DNA of 7,531 bases from an uncultured Gammaproteobacteria bacterium (GTDB taxonomy: Bacteria; Pseudomonadota; Gammaproteobacteria; SZUA-140): positions 1 through 7,531 of the forward strand of contig CALZMY010000268.1 of the NCBI GenBank assembly GCA_945788675.1. Reading direction: 5' to 3'. Position 1 is the first letter of the stretch. Each line of letters starts with the position of its first letter. Position numbers and translations under genes: made by a program. The notes under the pieces are model-generated. The model ran no database searches and was not told the origin of the DNA. It saw nothing but the letters and a program-made list of their open reading frames with translations. Below, in pieces: positions 1-6,620 of this stretch.

Positions 1-512
1 GGATAACAGGTCACCAACGTTAACTGACGATAACCTTCATCATGCTGCACCGCTGTCGATTCGTGGATCACGCTGGCCGAACTGACAACATATGTGTAGA
101 CAGTGCCATCTTCCGTCTCGACAAAAATTTCTTCGCCGGAGCGCAGCGCCTGCAAAAAACCAAAATGGGTATCGCGATGCCCTGCGATCATGCTGTTGCC
201 AACATCACCCGGTAACGGTGACCCAAAACGGTGGCCCGGGCCAAAAGCCAATGTGCGACCGTTATCACCTGCCAGTACCATCTGATCGATGCCTAACCGC
301 GGTACAACCATGCGTGCCACTGGCCAGGTGTCCGCCCATGACCACGGTTTAATCGGTTGTGACTGCTGGATACTTGTTTGCCATGCGTCGTGAATCAACC
401 ACTGTGCAAGTTGTGCCTTGGCATAAATATAAGCACCTTCGCTCATCTGCCACACACCGCCGCACACCAACAGTGCCAATAGAAAAAAACGGATGGGCTG
501 TTTAAGCGGCAT
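1..512 (-). CDS. Class GN (marine proteobacterial) sortase, 3' end cut by window edge
   Basis: Transpeptidase of the Gram-negative sortase subfamily, expected at the inner membrane facing the periplasm, acting on the target protein encoded just upstream. Translating the minus strand from ATG 512-510 gives 170 complete codons before the window ends. Visible parts: a hydrophobic N-terminal anchor (about residues 8-22), the sortase barrel from about residue 65 (ARMVVPRLGID, then GPGHRFGSPLPGD), the catalytic histidine in AGHRDTHF (His112) and the catalytic cysteine in LTLVTCY (Cys169). The catalytic arginine and last few dozen residues lie outside the window. No Shine-Dalgarno sequence precedes the ATG; the start lies inside the end of the upstream gene (11-bp overlap), so translational coupling is likely. 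Family assignment rests on these motifs and on the neighbouring Pds genes, and is firm. Confidence 0.93.
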   Translation of the reverse strand, partial: MPLKQPIRFFLLALLVCGGVWQMSEGAYIYAKAQLAQWLIHDAWQTSIQQSQPIKPWSWADTWPVARMVVPRLGIDQMVLAGDNGRTLAFGPGHRFGSPLPGDVGNSMIAGHRDTHFGFLQALRSGEEIFVETEDGTVYTYVVSSASVIHESTAVQHDEGYRQLTLVTCY

Positions 513-2715
513 GATCGACACGTGCCATTTGATTACGTCGCCACACCCACAGCGCCATCAGCAATAACATCACACCGATTATGAGCTGTAGTTGTGCTGG
601 CGTTGCTGACTGCGCATGTCGACCAAATATCTTTGCGTGCACCTGTCCTTTCGGTAAATTTACCGGCACCGCATGACTATCCAACGTCTCATCGACAGGG
701 CGCGATGGTGTCACATCAACGGCTACCAGGCTGGTGTATTTACTGACCAGATGGTGCTGCAATGCAACATTAATCACCTGTGGTTTAATCACCGCCTCTT
801 GTTCGCCATCACGCAACTGATCCATCAGCGCGGCGATTTTATTGCGCGCCCACAACGTAGCAATTCCAGCGCCATTACTCGCCTGTTGAAGTGCCAGGCT
901 GTTCTGCCACTGTTGATTCAGGCGTTGGCCACTCAGCACGACCGACTGATTATTCACCCCGTTATTGATCCGCGTTCTAGCCGTTAATATCAGTGGCTCT
1001 CCCTGGTATAGATCAGCGAGACGTTGCGGCCACACCTCCGCAGCAGGGTCATCAAAGGTCGCCTTAACATCGGTCATCACCGCCGTTTCCAGCTTTTGGA
1101 ACAGCGCTGCCATTTTGCTTTGCACCTCATACACATCGCCAATATAGGTAAAGGTGCCGCGTCCAAACTGCGCCGCCTTGCTCATAAAATGGCTATTGGG
1201 GGCCGAGCCAATGCCAATGGTAAACAACCGGCTATTACCGAGCGACTGGTTGATAAACTTAAACAGGGCTGCCTCATTACCCACACTGCCGTCGGTCAGG
1301 AATATCACCTGACGTACCGCGGCACTCTCCTCCTGATTCAACAAAGCAGCCTCCAACGCACCGCGTATTTCAGTACCACCATTGGCCTTTAGTGATGCAA
1401 CATAGCGCTGCGCTGCACGTCGATTTTGCGCCGTCGCCACACGGGCTGCTGAAAATAATTGATCGGTACTGCTATTAAACGCGATGACATTAAATCTATC
1501 GCCGGGTTTAAGCCGCTGTAATGCTAACTGTAACGCCGCACGCGCCTGTTCCATTGAAGTGCCATGCATTGAACCTGATGTATCGATAACATAAATCACT
1601 TCACGATTGATCTGCTCACTTACTTCTGTACGCTGCGGCGGTAATGCCATCAACAAGTGGTAGCGCTCACCACCTTTCTCTTCGGTGAATAACGCTCCCT
1701 TAGGCGCTGTTCCCTGCGCGGGCCACCACTGCAATTCAAAATCTCGCTCGGCGACAACCTGCCCCTCGGCCAGTGTCACAACGGTTTTATTATGCTCAAT
1801 ATTTTTAGTATTTACAGGGTGATAAGTGCTGGCTATACGGTCTAATTTAAAACCGCTATTGAGTACGACCGATAGACGCACCGGGTTTTTTATGGCTGGC
1901 AATGCAGACGTCTCCTCTCGCTTTACGCTTCCCGTCCGTGCGGCCTCCTGACTGACGAATGGCGTAATACGTGCAGCATCGGGAACCTGATCTGTATTAG
2001 TGGCCCAGCCGTAAGCGCCGAACTGGATCGTTTCATCTTCCTGCATAATGGGATTACCGGGAATATAGCGCGGCGTAATCGCCATCGGAAAGCGTAAACT
2101 GAACGCTCCGCTGTCATAACGTAGTGTCTGCTGATATTCAATCTCCACCACGACCGTTTCGCCGGGCGCAATATTTGCCACACTATTTGTAAACAGATTA
2201 GGGCGCTCCTGCTCAACCAACGCCGCCTTTTTACCTGCTATCCTTGCCTTGTTATAGATACGTTTCGCATCCTGACGCGTTTTAATCTCACCTTCGATAA
2301 TACGCTCACCAATTTTTATACGCAGATGGTCTACCGCCGCATTTTCCGGCAGTGGGAAAACATAAATTCCCTCCACCCAGCTATCCTGATTGTTTGTAAA
2401 CTGCTGTTTGAGTGAAGTACGCGCAATCATGCCTGTTACTTCAATCTCAACATCTGTCGCTAGCGTGGGTGCCTCATGATAACGCTGACTGTTTGCTACC
2501 TTGAATAACAGGGAGCCATTTTTTACCTGGCTCAATTCGACCTGCGCCGGAGCGACAGGCTCAATCGCAAGCTCATCTCCATCGGCGTCCGAAATAAAAA
2601 TGATCACTGCCAGCAAAGCAAGCAATGTTAGCGAAACCCACTTCCAGATTTCGCTCCAGCAATAGATGATGACGATGGTAAGCTCGTCCGTATGGGCCTG
2701 TGGCTTATTATTCAT
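502..2715 (-). CDS. Marine proteobacterial sortase target protein, VIT and vWA domains
   Basis: A 737-residue protein, the expected dedicated substrate of the adjacent sortase. In order: N-terminal membrane anchor or signal segment (about residues 27-42), a VIT (vault/inter-alpha-trypsin inhibitor) domain (about 80-205, with GIYVFPLPENAAVDH), a von Willebrand A domain (about 372-545) with an intact metal-binding MIDAS (DTSGS at 378-382, Thr448 in GGTEI, Asp475 in LTDGS), a conserved C-terminal region (LVSKYTSLVAVD, 656-667), a C-terminal membrane helix (about 709-725) and a basic tail starting RR. Such proteins are thought to be surface or envelope adhesion proteins. The start is ATG 2715, preceded by AAGGGG at a 6-nt spacing; an in-frame GTG at 2781 would add 22 residues but lacks such a site. 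Odd point: no LPxTG-type motif is visible before the C-terminal helix; the nearest candidates are LPKGQ (687-691) and HAQSATP (700-706). Confidence 0.95.
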   Translation of the reverse strand: MNNKPQAHTDELTIVIIYCWSEIWKWVSLTLLALLAVIIFISDADGDELAIEPVAPAQVELSQVKNGSLLFKVANSQRYHEAPTLATDVEIEVTGMIARTSLKQQFTNNQDSWVEGIYVFPLPENAAVDHLRIKIGERIIEGEIKTRQDAKRIYNKARIAGKKAALVEQERPNLFTNSVANIAPGETVVVEIEYQQTLRYDSGAFSLRFPMAITPRYIPGNPIMQEDETIQFGAYGWATNTDQVPDAARITPFVSQEAARTGSVKREETSALPAIKNPVRLSVVLNSGFKLDRIASTYHPVNTKNIEHNKTVVTLAEGQVVAERDFELQWWPAQGTAPKGALFTEEKGGERYHLLMALPPQRTEVSEQINREVIYVIDTSGSMHGTSMEQARAALQLALQRLKPGDRFNVIAFNSSTDQLFSAARVATAQNRRAAQRYVASLKANGGTEIRGALEAALLNQEESAAVRQVIFLTDGSVGNEAALFKFINQSLGNSRLFTIGIGSAPNSHFMSKAAQFGRGTFTYIGDVYEVQSKMAALFQKLETAVMTDVKATFDDPAAEVWPQRLADLYQGEPLILTARTRINNGVNNQSVVLSGQRLNQQWQNSLALQQASNGAGIATLWARNKIAALMDQLRDGEQEAVIKPQVINVALQHHLVSKYTSLVAVDVTPSRPVDETLDSHAVPVNLPKGQVHAKIFGRHAQSATPAQLQLIIGVMLLLMALWVWRRNQMARVDHAA

Positions 2716-2721
2716 TGTTAA

Positions 2722-2727
2722 CCCCTT
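2722..2727 (-). promoter_or_regulatory. Ribosome binding site deciding the start of the sortase target gene
   Basis: AAGGGG on the minus strand lies 6 nt before the ATG at 2715. It favours this start over the in-frame GTG 66 nt upstream. Confidence 0.75.
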
Positions 2728-2789
2728 AATAGTTTGGTCCAGTGCGCCCTCCGTGGCTGCATGGTAACGCCCTGTTTGCACCGGTTTAG

Positions 2790-2813
2790 CTGGCTAATTT
2801 AGCTATTGGCCAG
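2790..2813. repeat. Inverted repeat upstream of the sortase target gene
   Basis: Arms CTGGCTAAT (2790-2798) and ATTGGCCAG (2805-2813) are complementary over 9 positions with one G-T wobble, around a 6-nt TTAGCT loop. It lies 75 bp upstream of the target gene start, so it could be an operator or a hairpin in the 5' untranslated leader. Confidence 0.5.
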
Positions 2814-2888
2814 TAGACGCGATAAAGATGGCAATGCAGGATTTGAACGCTGATCAAATGTGGATGAAAAAATGATCAATAATGGCAA

Positions 2889-2908
2889 TGTGATCCAGAC
2901 ACATCACA
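2889..2908. repeat. Inverted repeat TGTGAT-N8-ATCACA, candidate operator
   Basis: Perfect 6-bp arms at 2889-2894 and 2903-2908, 50 bp upstream of the pdsR start. The half sites look like CRP half sites, but the spacing is 4 bp too long for a CRP site. It could be bound by another dimeric regulator. Confidence 0.4.
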
Positions 2909-2958
2909 AACCGCTCAAGGTGTGCTAGTTTATTAAACAGACTAAATTGGACACATGC

Positions 2959-3657
2959 ATGAGCAAAAGAATCACCATTGTTGAGGATGAGGAAGCCATC
3001 CGCAAAAACTATGTCGAGGCGCTGCAAAAACAGGGTTATGAAGTAGCAAGCTATGCCAACCGTGAAGCGGCAGAGGAAGGCTTTATGCAACAACTGCCCG
3101 ACCTGGTGTTACTGGACATTGGCCTCAATGATGAAATCGAAGGCGGCTTTGAGCTGTGCCGTCTGTTACGGCAACAATCACCAACGCTATCGATTATTTT
3201 TCTCACCGCCCGCGACAGTGACCTCGACATCGTCTCTGGTCTGCGTCTCGGCGCCGATGATTATCTGACCAAAGACATCAGTCTGATCAATCTCTGTGCC
3301 CGAGTCGCTGCATTTTTTCGACGCATCGATGCCCTGCAACAACCCCAGGCCGAAGAACAGGCACTCAAACGTGGTGAGCTATTGCTGGACATGAATCGTT
3401 ACAGTGTCAGCTGGCGTGGCCATCCGTTAGAACTCAGCCTGACAGAGTTCTGGTTAATCCACTGCCTCGCCAGACACCCCGGCCATGTGAAGAGTCGTGA
3501 ACAGTTGATGAAGGATGCCCATATCGTTGTCGATGACACCACCATCACATCGCATATCAAGCGCGTGCGAAAAAAATTCACTGAAATAGACAACGCGTTT
3601 TCTGCCATCGACAGTGTCTATGGCATGGGCTATCGCTGGTTGGAAAACCAGTCGTAA
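2959..3657 (+). CDS. pdsR: Proteobacterial dedicated sortase system response regulator PdsR
   Basis: A 232-residue OmpR/PhoB-type response regulator. The receiver domain (about residues 3-120) has the acidic pair in IVEDE (Glu9, Asp10), the phospho-acceptor Asp53 in LLDIGL, Thr83 in FLTARD and Lys105 in YLTKD. A winged-helix DNA-binding domain follows (about 138-228), with SLTEFWLIHCLARHPGHV, TTITSHIKRVRKKF and the terminal VYGMGYRW. The phrase GLNDEIEGGFELCRLLR after the phospho-acceptor and the overall sequence match the family that accompanies class GN sortases. Start chosen at ATG 2959 because family members begin with a short M-x-K before the first strand; a TTG at 2947 would add only four residues. 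No good Shine-Dalgarno precedes either. pdsS starts 2 bp after the stop, so the two are co-transcribed. Probable targets are the divergent target-sortase operon and pdsO (inference). Confidence 0.95.
   Translation: MSKRITIVEDEEAIRKNYVEALQKQGYEVASYANREAAEEGFMQQLPDLVLLDIGLNDEIEGGFELCRLLRQQSPTLSIIFLTARDSDLDIVSGLRLGADDYLTKDISLINLCARVAAFFRRIDALQQPQAEEQALKRGELLLDMNRYSVSWRGHPLELSLTEFWLIHCLARHPGHVKSREQLMKDAHIVVDDTTITSHIKRVRKKFTEIDNAFSAIDSVYGMGYRWLENQS
3636..3651 (+). promoter_or_regulatory. GNRA-loop hairpin at the pdsR/pdsS junction
   Basis: CTGGTT-GGAA-AACCAG forms a perfect 6-bp stem closed by a GGAA (GNRA-type) tetraloop. It ends 8 nt before the pdsS ATG, and the only purine-rich stretch near that start lies in its loop. 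It could tune translation of the kinase relative to the regulator, but it also encodes PdsR residues, so it may be chance. Confidence 0.35.
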
Positions 3658-3659
3658 TA

Positions 3660-5777
3660 ATGGGCATCCGTGGCAAACTATTGCTGGCGTCACTCACTCT
3701 GTTGATAGTGCCGTGGCTTGGCTACCAGTACATTCAAAACCTTGAGTCCTATCTTCGTACCGCCCATGAAGAGAAATTGATCGACCGCGTCTCAATCATG
3801 GCCGCGGTGATGAGTGGCCAGCAACAACTATTCGACAATCACGCCACTGCTTCTACTACGGGCAACACTCAATCACACCTCTATATCCGACCACTCCAGA
3901 CAGCCATCCAGCTTGATGGTTATATTGATGACTGGCGCCATTACCAAAATAGAGAACAGCCACTAGGAAAAAGTAGCGGAGACCTGTCGGTGCTACAACG
4001 CACTGGGCACTATAATGAATTCCTCTATATTGTATTGCGTGTCAAGGATGACAACGTTATCTATCGCTCACCCAAAAGCCTGCGTCTCGACCGCTCTGAT
4101 CATCTACGTATCAGTATGCTCGATAGCAGTGGACATTTTAGACGTTACCAGGTTACCACTATCACGCCCGGGTGGGTCAGTGCTTACTTGATGCCGGAAC
4201 GACATAATAATAGTGACTTGTTACCTCTCAAGCCAGAACCCAGGATCAAAGGCGAATGGCAATATAGTAACGACGGTTATACTGTCGAATTACGCATCCC
4301 ATTTACGATGCTTGGAACAAAATTCGCTATTGCCGTTGCCGATGTTGATGACGCCATCAAGGGTGATGTAAAAAATATCGTCGCTAGTGCTAATACAGAA
4401 AATGCCGACGAGCTTGGTTCAATCACTGTCCCCAATCCAAAAATGGAGTCTTTGTTAAATCGCTTGAACAGGACCAATAATCAGATCTGGGTGACCGACA
4501 CCCATCAACGTGTCATAGGAATGGCAGACGGACTAACAGAGGTCATTGATGATGACCTCAACGAGCAACAGATCCAGAACAGTTCCTCACCATTTTCGAT
4601 ATTGATGAAACTGTTTTATCGCCTGACATTGAAACAACCCAATGATGACTTCACTGATCTACTTTCCTCGGCATCACGGCTGGATAATCCCGCTGTCGCT
4701 GCTGCTGTTGCAGGAAACCCGGGCATCTACTGGCGCACTACAGAAGATGAAGATATCAACATCATCACCACCGCCCATCCTGTTTATATAAACGAAAATA
4801 TTGTCGGCACTATCGCCATCGAAGAGAATAGCAACAGCATTTTAATCTTACAGAATCGTGTCATTGAGGCGATGGCAAACATGAGCATACTCACCTTTCT
4901 ATTGACCGTCGGTGTGCTACTTGCGTTTGCAACTCGTTTGTCACTACGCATTCATAGACTACGCAATGAAGTCGATGCAAGCATCAGTGATGACGGGAAA
5001 GTACAATCGATAAAACTTCACACTAAGTCAGGTGATGAAATCGGTGATCTCGGACGTAGCTTCGCCAGCATGTTGCAGCGCCTCTCACAATACAATCGCT
5101 ATCTTGAAACCATCTCCAGCAAACTGAGTCACGAGCTCAGGACACCGATTACAATTGTACGTTCTTCGCTCGACAACCTCGATCAGGATAAGCTCGATCC
5201 AAAAAGCATTACCTATGTGAAACGCGCCAACGAGGGCATAACACGACTCAACAGTATTCTCACCCGCATGAGTGAAGCGACCCATCTGGAACAAACCATT
5301 CTGCATGAAAAACGAGAAATATATTGTGCCAGCAAGGTTATCGAGGCGTGTGCCGACGGCTACCGCCTTGCCTATCCAGAACAGCATTTCGAATATCACT
5401 GTAGTGATTCAGCACAGCCAATCAACATTGAAGGCTCACCAGAGTTGCTTGCACAGCTGATGGATAAGCTCGTCGATAATGCGACTGACTTTGCCAGGAA
5501 AGATAGCGCTATTACCCTTTCGATTGCGAACACTGACAACAGCCTCTCTATCACTGTTCACAATCAGGGCCCTACCCTGCCTGATGAGATGCGCGCAAGC
5601 CTGTTCGATTCGATGGTCTCGGTTCGTCAGCACAAAACTGACGAACCCCATCTTGGGCTTGGTCTTTATATCGTTAGACTGATTACGGAATTTCACGACG
5701 CAAAAATTGAAATCCAGAATACCAGTAGCCCAGAAGGTGTTGCCTTTAAGCTTACTATTCCACTAGCCACCACCTAA
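3660..5777 (+). CDS. pdsS: Proteobacterial dedicated sortase system sensor histidine kinase PdsS
   Basis: A 705-residue inner-membrane sensor kinase, partner of PdsR. Membrane helix 1 is at about residues 6-25. The long periplasmic region (about 26-407) contains a CBM9/DOMON-like module (about 75-230) opening with IQLDGYIDDW and containing GEWQYSNDGYTVELRIPF. Helix 2 is at about 408-428, followed by a HAMP linker (about 429-482), a HisKA dimerisation domain with phospho-acceptor His491 in LSHELRTP, and the ATPase domain (about 590-702) with N box LVDNATDF (Asn607), a G1 box reading NQGPTLP instead of DxGxG, and G2 box HLGLGLYIV. The two G1 changes may be normal for the family. Domain content and length suit the PdsS family. 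Odd point: the last 24 codons and stop belong to the first copy of a tandem repeat that continues twice downstream, so the C terminus KIEIQNTSSPEG...IPLATT recurs beyond the gene. Confidence 0.95.
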   Translation: MGIRGKLLLASLTLLIVPWLGYQYIQNLESYLRTAHEEKLIDRVSIMAAVMSGQQQLFDNHATASTTGNTQSHLYIRPLQTAIQLDGYIDDWRHYQNREQPLGKSSGDLSVLQRTGHYNEFLYIVLRVKDDNVIYRSPKSLRLDRSDHLRISMLDSSGHFRRYQVTTITPGWVSAYLMPERHNNSDLLPLKPEPRIKGEWQYSNDGYTVELRIPFTMLGTKFAIAVADVDDAIKGDVKNIVASANTENADELGSITVPNPKMESLLNRLNRTNNQIWVTDTHQRVIGMADGLTEVIDDDLNEQQIQNSSSPFSILMKLFYRLTLKQPNDDFTDLLSSASRLDNPAVAAAVAGNPGIYWRTTEDEDINIITTAHPVYINENIVGTIAIEENSNSILILQNRVIEAMANMSILTFLLTVGVLLAFATRLSLRIHRLRNEVDASISDDGKVQSIKLHTKSGDEIGDLGRSFASMLQRLSQYNRYLETISSKLSHELRTPITIVRSSLDNLDQDKLDPKSITYVKRANEGITRLNSILTRMSEATHLEQTILHEKREIYCASKVIEACADGYRLAYPEQHFEYHCSDSAQPINIEGSPELLAQLMDKLVDNATDFARKDSAITLSIANTDNSLSITVHNQGPTLPDEMRASLFDSMVSVRQHKTDEPHLGLGLYIVRLITEFHDAKIEIQNTSSPEGVAFKLTIPLATT

Positions 5778-5781
5778 CCTG

Positions 5782-5871
5782 TTGTCATTACGAGGAACAC
5801 CGTGACAACGTAATCTCATCACTTGATGGACCTGATACTGTCAGATTGCGTCGCTCTGCTCGCAATGACAA
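5782..5871. repeat. 90-nt palindromic element, copy 1
   Basis: Outer arms TTGTCATTACGAG (5782-5794) and CTCGCAATGACAA (5859-5871) pair with one mismatch. Inner arms around GTAATCTCA and CAGATTGCGTCG also pair imperfectly. It begins 4 bp after the pdsS stop. There is no T-tract, so it is not a classic intrinsic terminator, but it could protect the mRNA 3' end. The GTCATT(A/G)CGAG ends look like a palindromic repeat dispersed in many environmental bacterial genomes (recollection, not checked). Confidence 0.8.
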
Positions 5872-5999
5872 AACCCTTACTTCGCCAGTATCCTCTTTAT
5901 CCTAATATCTCCCCGCCATATGGCAAGATTGAAATCCAGAACACCAGTGGCCCAGAAGGTGTTGCCTTTAAGCTTACTATTCCACTAGCCACCACCTAA
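5865..5999 (+). other. Chimeric 44-codon frame: repeat spacer joined to duplicated pdsS tail (probably not a gene)
   Basis: An ATG in the right arm of palindrome 1 opens a frame MTKPLLRQYPLYPNISPPYG that runs into the second copy of the PdsS C terminus (KIEIQNTSGPEG...IPLATT) and stops at its TAA. There is no ribosome binding site. The equivalent frame in the next unit is broken because that spacer is 2 bp shorter. I record it as a by-product of the duplication. Confidence 0.2.
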
Positions 6000-6003
6000 C
6001 CTA

Positions 6004-6093
6004 TTGTCATTACGAGGAACACCGTGACGACGTAATCTCATCACTTGATGGGCCAGATACTGTGAGATTGCGTCGCTCTGCTCGTAATGACAA
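6004..6093. repeat. 90-nt palindromic element, copy 2
   Basis: The best-formed copy. Outer arms 6004-6016 and 6081-6093 are perfectly complementary over 13 bp; inner arms 6028-6040 and 6063-6075 pair over 13 positions with one G-T wobble, leaving a 22-nt loop and an asymmetric internal loop. It sits at the same place after the second pdsS-tail copy as copy 1 does after the gene. Confidence 0.85.
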
Positions 6094-6223
6094 AACCCTT
6101 ACTTCGCCAGTATCCTCTTTATCCTAATATCTCCGCCATATGACAAGATTGAGATTCAGAATACCAGCAGCCCAGGGGGTGTTACCTTTAAGCTTACTAT
6201 TCCACTAGCCACCACCTAACCTA

Positions 6224-6313
6224 TTGTCATTACGAGGAACACCGTGACGACGTAATCTCATCACTTGATGGGCCAGATACTGTCAGATTGCGTCGCTCTG
6301 CTCGCAATGACTA
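6224..6313. repeat. 90-nt palindromic element, copy 3
   Basis: Arms 6224-6236 and 6301-6313. Compared with copy 2, the right arm reads CTCGCAATGACTAA and the inner arm CAGATT, so pairing is slightly worse. Repeat similarity ends about 10 bp downstream, marking the right edge of the tandem array. Confidence 0.8.
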
Positions 6314-6357
6314 AATCCTTACTATGAACCTTTCGTTGCCCAAAAGAGCGGTTCTTA

Positions 6358-6504
6358 GTAGGGTGTGGCACACGTGCCCACCATCAACCAAACGTAACCA
6401 CAAACGACGACGAGACCCAATTATCCATTTGCGTAGGATGGCGATTTATCCACATCAGCATCCGTACCTCGTAGCTTTGTGGTGGGCACATGTGCCCACC
6501 CTAC
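6358..6504. mobile_element. Miniature inverted-repeat element (MITE-like), about 147 bp
   Basis: Terminal inverted repeats GTAGGGTGTGGCACACGTG... (6358-6383) and its complement (6480-6504) match over 25 positions with one inserted T and one C/T change. The right repeat contains the perfect palindrome GGGCACATGTGCCC. The interior of about 96 bp has no plausible gene. No clear target-site duplication is seen in the flanks. GTAGGGTGGGCAC...GTGCCCACC ends resemble a non-autonomous repeat common in proteobacterial and cyanobacterial genomes (recollection, not checked). Confidence 0.65.
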
Positions 6505-6515
6505 ATCTATCCCCG

Positions 6516-6546
6516 CCACAATTCACCACAATTCAACCCGAATTCA
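6516..6546 (+). repeat. 10-bp direct repeats upstream of pdsO, candidate regulator site
   Basis: CCACAATTCA occurs twice in tandem (6516-6525, 6526-6535), followed by a third degenerate unit ACCCGAATTCA (6536-6546). The 10-11 bp period, one helical turn, is typical of sites for OmpR/PhoB-type regulators such as PdsR. The repeats end 87 bp before the pdsO start. Binding by PdsR is inference. Confidence 0.4.
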
Positions 6547-6580
6547 TCACAGCTTAACCCCGCCAGTGCCACCCTTTGTT

Positions 6581-6589
6581 TGTTTAATA
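6581..6589 (+). promoter_or_regulatory. Possible extended -10 promoter of pdsO
   Basis: TGTTTAATA resembles an extended -10 element (TGn followed by TTAATA). There is no recognisable -35 at the usual distance, which would suit an activated promoter, and the 10-bp direct repeats lie just upstream. Weak evidence. Confidence 0.25.
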
Positions 6590-6620
6590 GCTCTCAAGCC
6601 AGAGCACAAAACAATCCACA

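Larger units (their letters stand above)
2716..2958. promoter_or_regulatory. Divergent intergenic control region between target-sortase operon and pdsRS
   Basis: This 243-bp stretch must hold the promoters of both divergent units and is AT-richer than its surroundings. I see no convincing sigma-70 -35/-10 pair on either strand. It does contain candidate operator elements: an imperfect hairpin-like inverted repeat at 2790-2813, two TGATCA palindromes 22 bp apart (2851-2856 and 2873-2878), a repeated ATGGCAATG (2828-2836 and 2882-2890) flanking them, and an inverted repeat TGTGAT-N8-ATCACA at 2889-2908. Which protein binds here is unknown; PdsR is the obvious local candidate (inference). Confidence 0.5.
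5703..6323 (+). repeat. Three-copy tandem repeat (222- and 220-bp periods) including the pdsS 3' end
   Basis: Units start at 5703, 5925 and 6145. Each has a 75-bp segment equal to the last 24 codons plus stop of pdsS, then a 90-nt palindrome, then a spacer of about 52 bp (from CCCTTACTTCGCC to CCATATGG/A) that is complete in units 1 and 2 and lost in unit 3 after about 6323. Within the 75-bp segment units 1 and 2 differ at 3 positions, and units 1 and 3 at 7; all are transitions. The last 33 bp of the coding tail are identical in all three. The upstream pdsS sequence before 5703 is not repeated. Probably unequal recombination or slippage at the palindrome (inference). Confidence 0.93.

Noticed and set aside
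92..352. Plus-strand frames opposite the sortase gene
   Set aside because: The minus strand encodes a sortase with both visible catalytic residues; the plus-strand products are Cys/Pro-rich and featureless.
673..1392. Plus-strand frames opposite the sortase target gene
   Set aside because: They are antisense to a gene with clear VIT/vWA motifs, overlap one another and show no domain.
2716..2781. GTG-initiated 22-residue N-terminal extension of the sortase target
   Set aside because: The ATG at 2715 has AAGGGG at 6 nt; the extension has no signal-like character and no good ribosome binding site.
2889..2908. CRP binding site
   Set aside because: The TGTGA and TCACA halves are 10 bp apart rather than 6, so the geometry is wrong.
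2947..2958. TTG start four codons upstream for pdsR
   Set aside because: No ribosome binding site and response regulators of this family start immediately before the first beta strand, as ATG 2959 gives.
5703..6323. CRISPR array
   Set aside because: Repeat units of about 220 bp containing coding sequence and palindromes, with no short repeats separated by unique spacers.
6324..6557. 77-codon plus-strand frame between pdsS and pdsO
   Set aside because: It crosses the inverted-repeat element, is rich in His, Pro and Arg as expected of a random frame, has no ribosome binding site and resembles no protein.
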